Below are positions 1 through 7,305 of a stretch of 57,391 nt of DNA, piece after piece. Location of the stretch: positions 1 to 57,391 of the forward strand of contig JAQBYI010000020.1 in NCBI GenBank assembly GCA_027622655.1. Reading direction: 5' to 3'. The DNA comes from Gemmatimonadota bacterium (GTDB taxonomy: Bacteria > Gemmatimonadota > Gemmatimonadetes > Gemmatimonadales > Gemmatimonadaceae). Positions within the stretch are counted from its first letter, which is position 1, and every line of letters starts with the position of its first letter. The notes beneath the pieces were generated by a model, which worked only from the letters and a program-made list of their open reading frames with translations, did no database searches and was not told the origin of the DNA. The translations under genes and the position numbers were made by a program.

Positions 1-70
1 AAACTCCTGGTCGCGTCACAGGACGCTGCTCAGTAAACTCAGTCCACCCGGTGTCTCAAAATCGTTGACA
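1..70 (-). mobile_element. possible end of an insertion sequence (partial, at window edge)
   Basis: Read on the minus strand, the sequence from base 70 begins TGTCAACGATTTTGAGACAC, which looks like the TG-starting terminal repeat of an IS element. The neighbouring secreted peptide gene loses its family-like sequence exactly at this point. Only one end is in the window, and no transposase or target duplication can be seen, so this is an inference from resemblance and from the break in the gene. Confidence 0.3.
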
Positions 71-267
71 GGTTCCGCAGCGCACGACGGATAACCACCG
101 ACTGTGAACTGAATCCTGGACTCAGGATTAAAGGGATTCGGAAAATTCTGTCCCATCGACACGACCGACTTCTTCTGCTCCGGTTGTGTCACCTGCGATT
201 GCCCAACTCGTGGCATGAGCACGAGGGTCAGCACAATTACTGCGAGTGCAGACCAGCGAATCCTCAT
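16..267 (-). CDS. secreted peptide with FlgD-Ig/sorting-type NPFNP motif, probably truncated
   Basis: The 83-residue product starts with a clear signal peptide (basic MRIRW, hydrophobic core, likely cleavage after GQSQ). It is followed almost at once by QNFPNPFNPESRIQFTV, the opening motif of FlgD immunoglobulin-like domains and of related C-terminal sorting tails of secreted proteins. In such proteins the motif is followed by a further beta-rich segment. Here the sequence changes after GGYPSCAAEP into 17 unrelated residues and stops at TGA, which suggests truncation, perhaps by the IS-like sequence at bases 1-70. The ATG is preceded by GGAG at a good distance and a plausible sigma-70 promoter lies at 342-370. 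The role of the intact protein is unknown. Confidence 0.6.
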   Translation of the reverse strand: MRIRWSALAVIVLTLVLMPRVGQSQVTQPEQKKSVVSMGQNFPNPFNPESRIQFTVGGYPSCAAEPVNDFETPGGLSLLSSVL

Positions 268-341
268 GTGAACTCCGATTGAACTAGGTAGGGGCTATGG
301 TGCAAGCTCCAAGTGAAAGTGAACGTAAGTGGTGAAGAGGC

Positions 342-370
342 AATGTATTGGCCCAGTTTGACGGCGTCAA
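342..370 (-). promoter_or_regulatory. sigma-70-like promoter for the secreted peptide gene
   Basis: On the minus strand TTGACG (370-365) and TACATT (347-342) are separated by exactly 17 bases. They match the -35 and -10 consensus at 5/6 and 4/6 positions. The site lies between the selB stop and the secreted peptide start and would give a leader of about 70 bases. Recognised by eye only. Confidence 0.5.
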
Positions 371-432
371 GAACGAGCCCCGTGCCACATATGGATCAAC
401 CAGCCAAACCGATCCAAGTTCCCAGTCTCAGG

Positions 433-2301
433 TCAAACCGAGCCGGCCGAAGTAGTCGGCGGTGCGAGCCGGCGCAGGTCCTCCTGCCGCACGGTCACAC
501 CCACGCGATCGCAGTACTCAAGAAATGGGATGATGTACTTACGCGTAAGTCCTGTTATTTCACGGAGTTCCGACGTCGGACGACCGTGATTATCAGCCAG
601 AGCGCCTCTCACGAGCCCCGTGAGTTCGACGACTGCTCCTGCAGAGAAATAGCGATCCGACGTCACCTGCACGGCCTCGCCGGCACGCGCAAGGAGCTTG
701 AGGATTGCCATGGTGTCATCCCCGAGCGAAGCACTCAGTTCATCGATGGCCGGCGGCTGGTGGCCAGCCGCGATCAGAGCGCTGCGCACACGCTCGATCT
801 TGGCGGCGTCCCCGGGTGCGCTCCCCGGAGACCACCCTGCCCGAGCGACGACGCCATCGACCATCGTGCATTCGCCGTCTGCTACCAGTCGGGCGAGGAC
901 TGCGTCCACCAGTTCGGCGGATGCGGCCACGCCGGAGCGAACTGACTGAACAAGCACCCCCGGTTCGAGCGGATGGTCGCGGTGCGCGTCGGCAACAGAA
1001 CGCCGACAATGGTCGGCTACCGCAGCCATCACGTTGGAGTCATAGAGCCTGTCGCCAACCCGCCCGTCCGGTGCGTATGCCAGAACGATCTCCTCCACTT
1101 CGGACGGCTTCGCTCCGAGCCGCACAGCGAGGCTCGCGATGGCAACGCCGCGGCCCGACGACTCCGCGACGATCCACCGAAGCCGCTGGTCCACCCGTGC
1201 GCCGACCAACGGCCACGGCTTGGCCCGGCGCCGCGGTGGATCTGGATCAGTTATCACCCCGCCGCCAATGGTCGCCGCCGGCGAGGCGGTGCGAATAACG
1301 AACCGATCGCCGGCACGGGCAACTACCGCGGAATCGAGCATGATTCGCACTGAAACTTGGGCTCCCGGCCCGACCGGTCTGCCCGCCGCGACAATGCGCG
1401 CGCCAATATCGGCAGTGCCCAGGTGGAAGCGCACGCGAGTGCGCGGGCCGATGACGGGCGCTTCGTCTCGAAGCGCTGCGTCGGCCCGAACGACCGGAGA
1501 CGGTGTCCACCGATCGGCGGTGCGCACGAGCACCGCGCCGCGCGGCTCGATGTCGGCCCGATCGACTCCGCCGAGCGCGACGGCGGTTCGGATACCGCTC
1601 GTTGCGGTAGTCTTGACCACCCCGTGCGATTCGATACCTCTCACCCGGGCCGACAGTCCGGCGGGGAGGAGTTGCACTGAATCTTCGAGGTCCACTGCGC
1701 CCGACCAGACAGTGCCGGTCACGACTGTCCCTGTGCCCTTTACGGAGAACACGCGGTCGATCGGCATCCTGAATAGATCGCCGGTTGATCGGGCCGGAAC
1801 GGAGCGCGCGGCGTCGCGAATCGCGTCTCGCAGCGCGTCGAGCCCCACGCCCGAAACTGCCGAACAGTGGACGATTGCTGCGTCGCGAAGAGGGCCGCGA
1901 GCGAGTGCGTCGCGAACGTCATCTGTGACGAGTTGCAACCAGTCCGGTTCTGCCAGGTCGGCTTTCGTGATCGCGACGACACCGGCCGATACGCCGAGCA
2001 GCTCTAGTATGGCGAGGTGCTCGCGTGTCTGTGGCATCATTCCTTCGTCGCCTGCTACGACAAGGAGCGCGAGGTCGATCCCGGTGGCACCGGCGAGCAT
2101 CGTGCGCACGAATGCTTCGTGGCCGGGAACATCGACAACGCCGAGCGTACCAAACCCATCGAGTTCGAGCGGAGCAAATCCGAGTTCGATCGTGATTCCC
2201 CGCCGCTTCTCTTCCGGCAGCCGGTCGGTATCGACGCCCGTCAGGGCGCGAATCAAGGTTGTCTTCCCGTGGTCAATGTGCCCGGCGGTGCCCAGAATCA
2301 T
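433..2301 (-). CDS. selB: selenocysteine-specific translation elongation factor SelB
   Basis: This 622-residue GTPase delivers selenocysteinyl-tRNA to ribosomes stalled at recoded UGA codons. The N-terminus carries the P-loop GHIDHGKT (residues 7-14), switch I GITIE (35-39), DVPGHE (57-62) and the guanine-specificity motif TKAD (112-115). Beta-barrel domains and a C-terminal winged-helix region that normally binds the SECIS hairpin follow, and the length matches the family. The start at 2301 was chosen over one 45 bases upstream because GGAGG sits 7 bases before it and the protein then begins MILGTAGHIDHGK, as in homologues. The ATG overlaps the recO stop (ATGA). No selA, selD or tRNA-Sec is visible in the window, so partners must lie elsewhere. 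Confidence 0.95.
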   Translation of the reverse strand: MILGTAGHIDHGKTTLIRALTGVDTDRLPEEKRRGITIELGFAPLELDGFGTLGVVDVPGHEAFVRTMLAGATGIDLALLVVAGDEGMMPQTREHLAILELLGVSAGVVAITKADLAEPDWLQLVTDDVRDALARGPLRDAAIVHCSAVSGVGLDALRDAIRDAARSVPARSTGDLFRMPIDRVFSVKGTGTVVTGTVWSGAVDLEDSVQLLPAGLSARVRGIESHGVVKTTATSGIRTAVALGGVDRADIEPRGAVLVRTADRWTPSPVVRADAALRDEAPVIGPRTRVRFHLGTADIGARIVAAGRPVGPGAQVSVRIMLDSAVVARAGDRFVIRTASPAATIGGGVITDPDPPRRRAKPWPLVGARVDQRLRWIVAESSGRGVAIASLAVRLGAKPSEVEEIVLAYAPDGRVGDRLYDSNVMAAVADHCRRSVADAHRDHPLEPGVLVQSVRSGVAASAELVDAVLARLVADGECTMVDGVVARAGWSPGSAPGDAAKIERVRSALIAAGHQPPAIDELSASLGDDTMAILKLLARAGEAVQVTSDRYFSAGAVVELTGLVRGALADNHGRPTSELREITGLTRKYIIPFLEYCDRVGVTVRQEDLRRLAPPTTSAGSV

Positions 2302-3068
2302 GGGGCTGCCTCCGCCATTGAGCGACCGCCTTGCCGCTGCTCCCACGCAGCAAAGGCGCGCAACGGCCGCCCATCACTGAGATGTTCTTCGAGGAACTCG
2401 CGCAAGAGTCGCATGTGGGCCCGGACCGATGCCGAATCGACGTCGATGTCTGAGCCGGCAATCCACGACCCAAGTGTTGCTCGCGCCTCGGCCGGCAAGC
2501 GCCGCCCTCCGCGCGCCTGACGCGCACACGATTCACAGAGCGCTCCGCCTGCGCGGTGATGAAACATCACTTCGCCGGCAAGGGCGCCGTGGCAGACCGC
2601 ACACTGATCGAGAGCCGGGGCGAAACCAAACTCGGCCACGAGTCGCCATGCGCTCGCTAGCCCCGCGGCCACTGCTCTATCCGGAGCGGCCATCACCACG
2701 GCGTCGAGGCTCTCAATGGCGGTCGCGTATAGCGATCCGGTCTCGGATTCGCGTCCGAACCTGAGACAGAGCTCGGATATCACGCTCGCCGCAGCGAACC
2801 GGTCAAGCGACTCGCCGAGTTCCGGGCGTGATCCGGCAGCTTCGAATCCGTTAAGCGCGTGCAGGTCGCGCGTGGGGTGCATGCGAATGTGCGCGACGCC
2901 GGACGCAAAAAGATCGAGCGCGGCGCCGAACTGGTTGCGTGGACGCCGCGCTCCGCGCGCTACGACCGATACGACTCCAGCGTCGCGCGTCACGAGGCGC
3001 ACGATACGCGAAGTCTCGCGATAGTCGAAAAGGTGCAGGACGAGGGCGTCGGTTGCGATATGCCTCAC
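2298..3068 (-). CDS. recO: DNA repair protein RecO
   Basis: A 256-residue RecO, the recombination mediator that works with RecR to load RecA on SSB-coated single-stranded DNA. The N-terminal OB-fold begins in the usual way (TDALVLHLFDYRETSRIVRLVT) and the protein has the helical domain with a four-cysteine zinc site, C156-x2-C159 and C178-x2-C181. Translation appears to start at GTG; no strong ribosome binding site is visible. The stop codon overlaps the selB start by four bases, so the two genes are probably co-translated. It begins 23 bases after btuD. Confidence 0.93.
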   Translation of the reverse strand: MRHIATDALVLHLFDYRETSRIVRLVTRDAGVVSVVARGARRPRNQFGAALDLFASGVAHIRMHPTRDLHALNGFEAAGSRPELGESLDRFAAASVISELCLRFGRESETGSLYATAIESLDAVVMAAPDRAVAAGLASAWRLVAEFGFAPALDQCAVCHGALAGEVMFHHRAGGALCESCARQARGGRRLPAEARATLGSWIAGSDIDVDSASVRAHMRLLREFLEEHLSDGRPLRAFAAWEQRQGGRSMAEAAP

Positions 3069-3091
3069 GACGTAAAACTATTGGGCTGCGG

Positions 3092-3880
3092 TTACTGGGG
3101 CCCGCGCCGGCGGAGCGGAACGAGCACCGGCGCGCCGACGACCGGGTCGCGCGACACCAGGAGCGGCCACGCGTACACGCGCTCCAGCAGGTCGCCGTCC
3201 ATGACGTCGGCCGGCGCGCCGTCGGCGACAACGGCCCCCTTCGAAAGCAGGACCATCCGCGACGCGAAGCGCGCCACGAGATTGAGCTGGTGCGAGATCA
3301 GCAGAACAGCGACGCCTTCGCGCGCAATGGAGTCGAGCAACTCAAAAAGCGCCATCTCGTGCGCGATGTCGAGAAACGAGTTGGGCTCGTCGAGCACAAT
3401 CGTCCGCCCCCCCTGCGCGAGCGCGCGCGCCACGCGCACCCGCTGCCACTCTCCACCGGAAAGCTCGTCCGTTCGGCGGTCGAGGAACCCGGAGAGATCC
3501 GTTCGCCTCACGGCGTCAGCGCAAGCAGCAAGATCGTCGGCCGATGGTCCGCTCCACGCCGTGCCGTGTGAAAAACGCCCGAGTGCAACGAACTCGCGCA
3601 CCGTTCGCGGGAAGACCGGCTCCTCGCGCTGTGGAACAACGGCCACGGTCCGCGCGACGGCGCGTCGGTTGAGCGCGGAAAGCTGGACGCCGTCGACGCC
3701 GATTGACCCGGCGACGATCGGCGCACGGCCAAGGAGGGCGCGAACGAGCGTACTCTTTCCGCTCCCATTCGGCCCCGCCACGGCGGTGATCATTCCATCG
3801 GCCGCGTCGAACGACACATCATCCACGGCCGGTGCCGCGGTGTTCGCATAGCGAACCCGAAGCTTCTCGAACCGGATCAT
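3092..3880 (-). CDS. btuD: cobalamin/iron-siderophore ABC transporter ATP-binding protein (BtuD-type)
   Basis: A 262-residue ABC ATPase that would energise import through the adjacent permease. It has Walker A GPNGSGKS (36-43), Q-loop VVPQ (81-84), signature SGGEWQ (141-146), Walker B IVLDEP (161-166) and the switch histidine in SHQ (H197). The first residues MIRFEKLRVRYAN align with family N-termini, so I take the start at 3880; an upstream extension of 34 residues would overlap btuC and looks non-coding. BtuD and FecE/FhuC-type proteins cannot be told apart by motif; the cobalamin riboswitch upstream of the operon is the reason for choosing B12. Confidence 0.88.
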   Translation of the reverse strand: MIRFEKLRVRYANTAAPAVDDVSFDAADGMITAVAGPNGSGKSTLVRALLGRAPIVAGSIGVDGVQLSALNRRAVARTVAVVPQREEPVFPRTVREFVALGRFSHGTAWSGPSADDLAACADAVRRTDLSGFLDRRTDELSGGEWQRVRVARALAQGGRTIVLDEPNSFLDIAHEMALFELLDSIAREGVAVLLISHQLNLVARFASRMVLLSKGAVVADGAPADVMDGDLLERVYAWPLLVSRDPVVGAPVLVPLRRRGPQ

Positions 3881-3917
3881 TGGCGACCGCCGCGAAACAA
3901 AACCGGAGCGCGCGCGC

Positions 3918-4892
3918 TCATGCCACGTGGCGCATTCGCGCCAGGAAGAACGGGACGCCGACGAGCGCTGTGACAGCGCCAAGCGGGAGTTCGGCCGGAG
4001 ACCGGATGGTACGCGCCACCACGTCTGCGCCGACTAGCAACGCGGCGCCGGCAACGGCAGCTGCGACGAGCGTGGCACGCGTCGAGCGTGCACCGAGAGC
4101 GCGAACGATCGCCGGAACGACCAATCCCACAAACCCGATCAGCCCGGCGGACGCAACCGTGGCGGCGGCAAGCAGCGCGGCCACGATGAATACTCGCCTC
4201 GTCGCGCGATCGACATCCACGCCGAGCGCCGCCGCCGCGTCACTCCCCAAAGACAGCACGTCGATTTCGCGGGCCAGCAGCCAGAGACCGGCGAACGACA
4301 CCGAAACGACCAGTGCGAGCCATGCTGTTCCGCTCCACGTGGCGCCACTGAGCGATCCCATCATCCACCACAGGGCATCGCGCACTGCGCCTGCAGGGGC
4401 GCCTGAGAGCACCACGAGTATCGCGGCATTTGCGAACGCGCCGATGACCACGCCCGCCATGACGAGCGCAGGAGAGCTGGAACGGGCGCCGGACGCATGC
4501 GCGACGGCAATGACAAGAAGTACGGCGGCGACGGCTCCGCTGAACGCGGCCAGTTCAACTGCAGCTGGATGAAGCAGCCCAGCCGCCGTAACGAGAACAG
4601 CGCCGACGGCGGCCCCACCAGAAACACCGAGGAGGTAGGGCTCGGCGAGCGGGTTTCGCATCGTCGTCTGCAGCGCTACGCCGCTCGCTGACAGCCCCGC
4701 GCCGACGAGGACGGCCATCACGATCCTGGGCAGCCTGATCGTGCGGACAATTGCGATGGCCTGCGAATCGGCGGTGCCAACTATCGCCCCGTACACGTCG
4801 CCCAGCGAGAGCGACACCGGACCGATGACGAGCGCAAGGAGCACGCTCGCGCAGAGCGCGAGCAGCAGCGCCGCCCAGATACGAGGAGTCAT
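3918..4892 (-). CDS. btuC: cobalamin ABC transporter permease (FecCD/BtuC family)
   Basis: A 324-residue integral membrane protein of the FecCD family with about nine to ten hydrophobic segments. It includes the conserved early stretch GLSASGVALQTTMRNPLAEPYLLGVSGGA and the GLIGFVGLVVPAIVR segment, the coupling region that contacts the ATPase. It forms the inner-membrane channel for vitamin B12 taken from BtuF. Transcribed between btuF (3 bases upstream) and btuD (37 bases downstream). The specificity is inferred from the riboswitch; the family also carries haem and siderophores. Confidence 0.92.
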   Translation of the reverse strand: MTPRIWAALLLALCASVLLALVIGPVSLSLGDVYGAIVGTADSQAIAIVRTIRLPRIVMAVLVGAGLSASGVALQTTMRNPLAEPYLLGVSGGAAVGAVLVTAAGLLHPAAVELAAFSGAVAAVLLVIAVAHASGARSSSPALVMAGVVIGAFANAAILVVLSGAPAGAVRDALWWMMGSLSGATWSGTAWLALVVSVSFAGLWLLAREIDVLSLGSDAAAALGVDVDRATRRVFIVAALLAAATVASAGLIGFVGLVVPAIVRALGARSTRATLVAAAVAGAALLVGADVVARTIRSPAELPLGAVTALVGVPFFLARMRHVA

Positions 4893-4895
4893 CGG

Positions 4896-5858
4896 CTAGC
4901 GACCGCCGCGCCCGTAGATCAGTTCGCGCACATGCCGTGCGGCTTCACCGAGACGAACGCCGGGCCGGGCGACGAGCGCCGTGTCGAACACGACGACGCG
5001 GCCTGCCCGAACCGCCGGAATCACCCGCCATGCTGCGGACTCTGCAATGCGCTCCGCTCCGGTTGGCCCGACGATGATGAGGTCCGGATTGCGGCGCACC
5101 ACCTCCTCGAGCGAAACCTGCGGCGACGGCGCGGAGATGTCGCCGAAGACGTTGGACCCGCCCGCCAGTTCGATCAACTCTCCGACAAAACTTCCACTTC
5201 CCGCTGTGAACAGAGGCGGGTCACCCATTCTCCAGAAAACGCGCGGCGCGATTAGCGGCCGGGGCATCTGCCGAACAGCCTCTACCGACGCGAGGACCGA
5301 GTCGGCAACGACGATACCTCCCGAGTCGCCGGTGACACGCGCGTACGCATTGGCGAACCGCCGCAGGTCGTCAATCCGGTCGGTCCGAATCGAGAGAGTG
5401 CGAACGCCGGCAGCATGCAGCGCAGCGACCGCCCGTTGATTTCCTACCGTTGCGTAAAGAATGACGAGGTCGGGGCGCGCGCCGACGACGGCCTCGACGT
5501 TCGGTCCGATACCGTTGCCGAGATCAGGGACCGCAGCCGCTTCGGCAGGATAGAGATCCCAATGAGTGCGTCCCACGACGCGCGGTCCGGCCCCGGCGGC
5601 GAAGAGAAACTCCGTGGTTACCGGATTGAGCGACACTATACGCCGGGCGATGCCAACCGCGACCGTATCGCCGAGATCGTCGACGAACGCCGATGGCGCA
5701 CCGCCAGACTCAGTTTCTACCGAGCTCTGCCCATTCGAGTCAGCGCAGGCCGCACCCATGATGGCCACACCAGCAGCGGCAATCAGGCGCATCGCCACGC
5801 GGTCGAGCGTCCGGTGGGGCGAGGCCGACGAACTCAGGATTCGGTAGAGCGAAGACAC
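4896..5858 (-). CDS. btuF: cobalamin-binding periplasmic lipoprotein (BtuF-type)
   Basis: A 320-residue helical-backbone substrate-binding protein (TroA/BtuF fold). Typical sequences are RIVSLNPVTTEFLFAAGA, VVGRTHWDLYP, PDLVILYA and the NPDLIIV segment of the C-terminal lobe. The N-terminus is a signal sequence ending MGAAC with cysteine 38, so it is probably a lipoprotein anchored in the envelope. I place the start at the GTG at 5858 because AAGGAG lies 8 bases upstream; an internal ATG at 5792 would give a shorter, more classical signal peptide but has no good ribosome site. It is the first gene of the operon behind the cobalamin riboswitch, and its ribosome site lies in a hairpin (5861-5889). 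Confidence 0.88.
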   Translation of the reverse strand: MSSLYRILSSSASPHRTLDRVAMRLIAAAGVAIMGAACADSNGQSSVETESGGAPSAFVDDLGDTVAVGIARRIVSLNPVTTEFLFAAGAGPRVVGRTHWDLYPAEAAAVPDLGNGIGPNVEAVVGARPDLVILYATVGNQRAVAALHAAGVRTLSIRTDRIDDLRRFANAYARVTGDSGGIVVADSVLASVEAVRQMPRPLIAPRVFWRMGDPPLFTAGSGSFVGELIELAGGSNVFGDISAPSPQVSLEEVVRRNPDLIIVGPTGAERIAESAAWRVIPAVRAGRVVVFDTALVARPGVRLGEAARHVRELIYGRGGR

Positions 5859-5860
5859 AA

Positions 5861-5889
5861 CGGGCTCCTTCAGATACCGTGGGAGCCCG
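5861..5889 (-). promoter_or_regulatory. hairpin covering the btuF ribosome binding site
   Basis: CGGGCTCC and GGAGCCCG form a perfect 8-bp stem with a 13-base loop. On the transcript the 3' arm contains the GGAG of the AAGGAG ribosome binding site for btuF. With the cobalamin aptamer about 85 bases upstream, this is a natural expression platform: the stem would block translation when formed. The alternative ligand-free pairing was not identified. Confidence 0.6.
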
Positions 5890-5974
5890 CAACGCCGAAT
5901 GCCAAGTCACGCGAGGGTCCGCGCTGCATCCGAACGCCACTGGTCCTCCCCCGAGGACGTATTCAGCGTGGCGC

Positions 5975-6114
5975 GATCGCAGGTCGTCTCCTGGCTTCGG
6001 GCCCATCGCTCGCCTTCCCGGTCGATCCCAGTGGCTTGTTGAGCGTGGCGTTCTGCCCGTTACAGTGGCGGGGCCGCGCCGGAATCGCACCGGCTTCCGT
6101 GTCCCGCGTTCGCT
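5975..6114 (-). promoter_or_regulatory. cobalamin (B12) riboswitch
   Basis: The minus-strand RNA carries the ordered conserved blocks of the cobalamin aptamer: GAAGCCGGTGCGATTCCGGC, then GCGGCCCCGCCACTGTAACGG, the B12 box AAGCCACTG (6037-6029), CCGGGAAGGCG, and GAAGCCAGGAGACGACCTGC. It sits between the upstream membrane protein gene and btuF. Downstream of the aptamer is a 6-bp GTCCTC/GAGGAC hairpin (5943-5958) and then the stem over the btuF ribosome site, so control is probably at translation. Binding of adenosylcobalamin would be expected to repress btuFCD. Confidence 0.93.
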
Positions 6115-6134
6115 ATGTGGGGTGGACGCTAGCC

Positions 6135-7271
6135 CTAGTCGGCTGGAGGCGCAAGGCGCGCCGCGCGCTGCGCGCCGCGCGCTGCAGCTTCACCCGACCG
6201 CGAGTTGCACGGGCCAACCCGCCTGCCCCGGCGAAACGACAGCCAGAGCGCGATAGCCATCACAAACGCAGCGACCGTCGCAATCAGGCGAGGCGCACCC
6301 GGGCCCAAAGCTCCCCGCGGCGGAACCTGGACTCTCACCGTTGCGCCAATCGCGACACCGTGTGCGACGAAGCGGCGAAACGCACGACCCGAGATCAGCT
6401 CCGGCGTTTGCTCCGCGATTCCAATGCCGGTCACGGTCGCGACAGAGTCTTCGACGAGCACTTCGACTACGTCGGCAGCGTCCGCGAACTGGAACGTCAG
6501 CTCGCCGTTCGTTGGAGCGAGCCGATACAGCACCGAAATGCGCTTCGTGCCCGGCGCGATGGGCGCCAACAGCTCCACGCGTCCGTCAATGATCAGGATG
6601 GCGCTTGCCGACACGTCACTCTCGCCAGCACGAATGTCGTACGCACCCGACGGGAGAGCCGCCTGAAATGTCGGAGCGTTGCCGCCACCCACGACACGCG
6701 TAATCTCGCCGCCGTTCACGAGGATGAAGACCTCGGCGACTGTCCTCGCCGCCGACGTGTCAGCTGCAGATACAATGACGTGGCGGCTTGCAACGCCGAT
6801 GGGCACGTCCCGGCTCGTCGTGTCGTAGACGGTGAGTTCCGCATCGTCGGCCGGCTGCGCACCATTCCCGACACGGCCGACGCGCTTCGAGAAATAGGCG
6901 ATCCCTCCATACAACGTCGACACAAAGTAGACGGCCTCGGGATCTCCGCCCGGCCGGTACCTGAACCGGAAATCACCTCGGGGTCCCGAACGCGTCGAGT
7001 CGACGGCGCCAGCCGAGTCTGTTCCCACGCGATGAAGCGTCACCCATGTTCCGACAAGAGGCTTCGTTGAGCCGCCTCCGGCCAGCACAACGCGGCCGGT
7101 CGCTGTCGCCACACGGACGCCGGCGCTCGTGTCCCGGGTAGTGGCAGCGGGGCCATCCTGCGCCGCCAGCGTGCCTGCCAGCGTGCCTGCCAGAGTGCCT
7201 ACCAGAGTGCCTGCCAGAGTGCCTGCCAGAGTGCCTGCCAGAGTGCCGAGCGCCATCGCCAACCGGCGCAC
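6135..7271 (-). CDS. exported, C-terminally membrane-anchored protein of unknown function with repeat-built signal peptide
   Basis: About 378 residues. The signal peptide is made of seven GTLA/GTLV tetrads ending in AAQ, encoded by 12-bp tandem repeats. It is followed by a region like a carboxypeptidase regulatory (transthyretin-type) domain: TGRVVLAGGGS, GTWVTLHRVG, GDFRFRY. More beta-rich sequence follows, then one C-terminal membrane helix (LIATVAAFVMAIALWLSF) and a basic tail. I do not recognise the family. The start is uncertain: GTG at 7271 gives a basic n-region (RR), ATG at 7256 is the alternative; longer versions would overlap the upstream nuclease gene. It lies between that gene and the B12 riboswitch, but nothing shows a B12 role. 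Confidence 0.65.
   Translation of the reverse strand: MRRLAMALGTLAGTLAGTLAGTLVGTLAGTLAGTLAAQDGPAATTRDTSAGVRVATATGRVVLAGGGSTKPLVGTWVTLHRVGTDSAGAVDSTRSGPRGDFRFRYRPGGDPEAVYFVSTLYGGIAYFSKRVGRVGNGAQPADDAELTVYDTTSRDVPIGVASRHVIVSAADTSAARTVAEVFILVNGGEITRVVGGGNAPTFQAALPSGAYDIRAGESDVSASAILIIDGRVELLAPIAPGTKRISVLYRLAPTNGELTFQFADAADVVEVLVEDSVATVTGIGIAEQTPELISGRAFRRFVAHGVAIGATVRVQVPPRGALGPGAPRLIATVAAFVMAIALWLSFRRGRRVGPCNSRSGEAAARGAQRAARLAPPAD
7164..7247 (-). repeat. seven tandem 12-bp repeats inside a signal peptide
   Basis: Seven copies of GGCACTCTGGCA (coding strand) run head to tail with few changes. Each unit encodes Gly-Thr-Leu-Ala, with one Gly-Thr-Leu-Val. The unit length is a multiple of three, so slippage would change the length of the hydrophobic core without breaking the frame. 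Confidence 0.95.
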
Positions 7272-7305
7272 GAGCGCGCCGGAGCGCTGACCGCTCAGCA
7301 CGGGG

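Noticed and set aside
16-18. TGA of the small secreted peptide as a selenocysteine codon
   Set aside because: Read-through reaches the window edge after five codons, and no SECIS-like hairpin or selenoprotein family similarity can be shown.
1139-2380. Long plus-strand open frame of 413 codons opposite selB
   Set aside because: Antisense shadow of a high-GC gene; the sequence is Arg/Ser/Pro/Thr-rich with no motif, while the other strand encodes a complete SelB.
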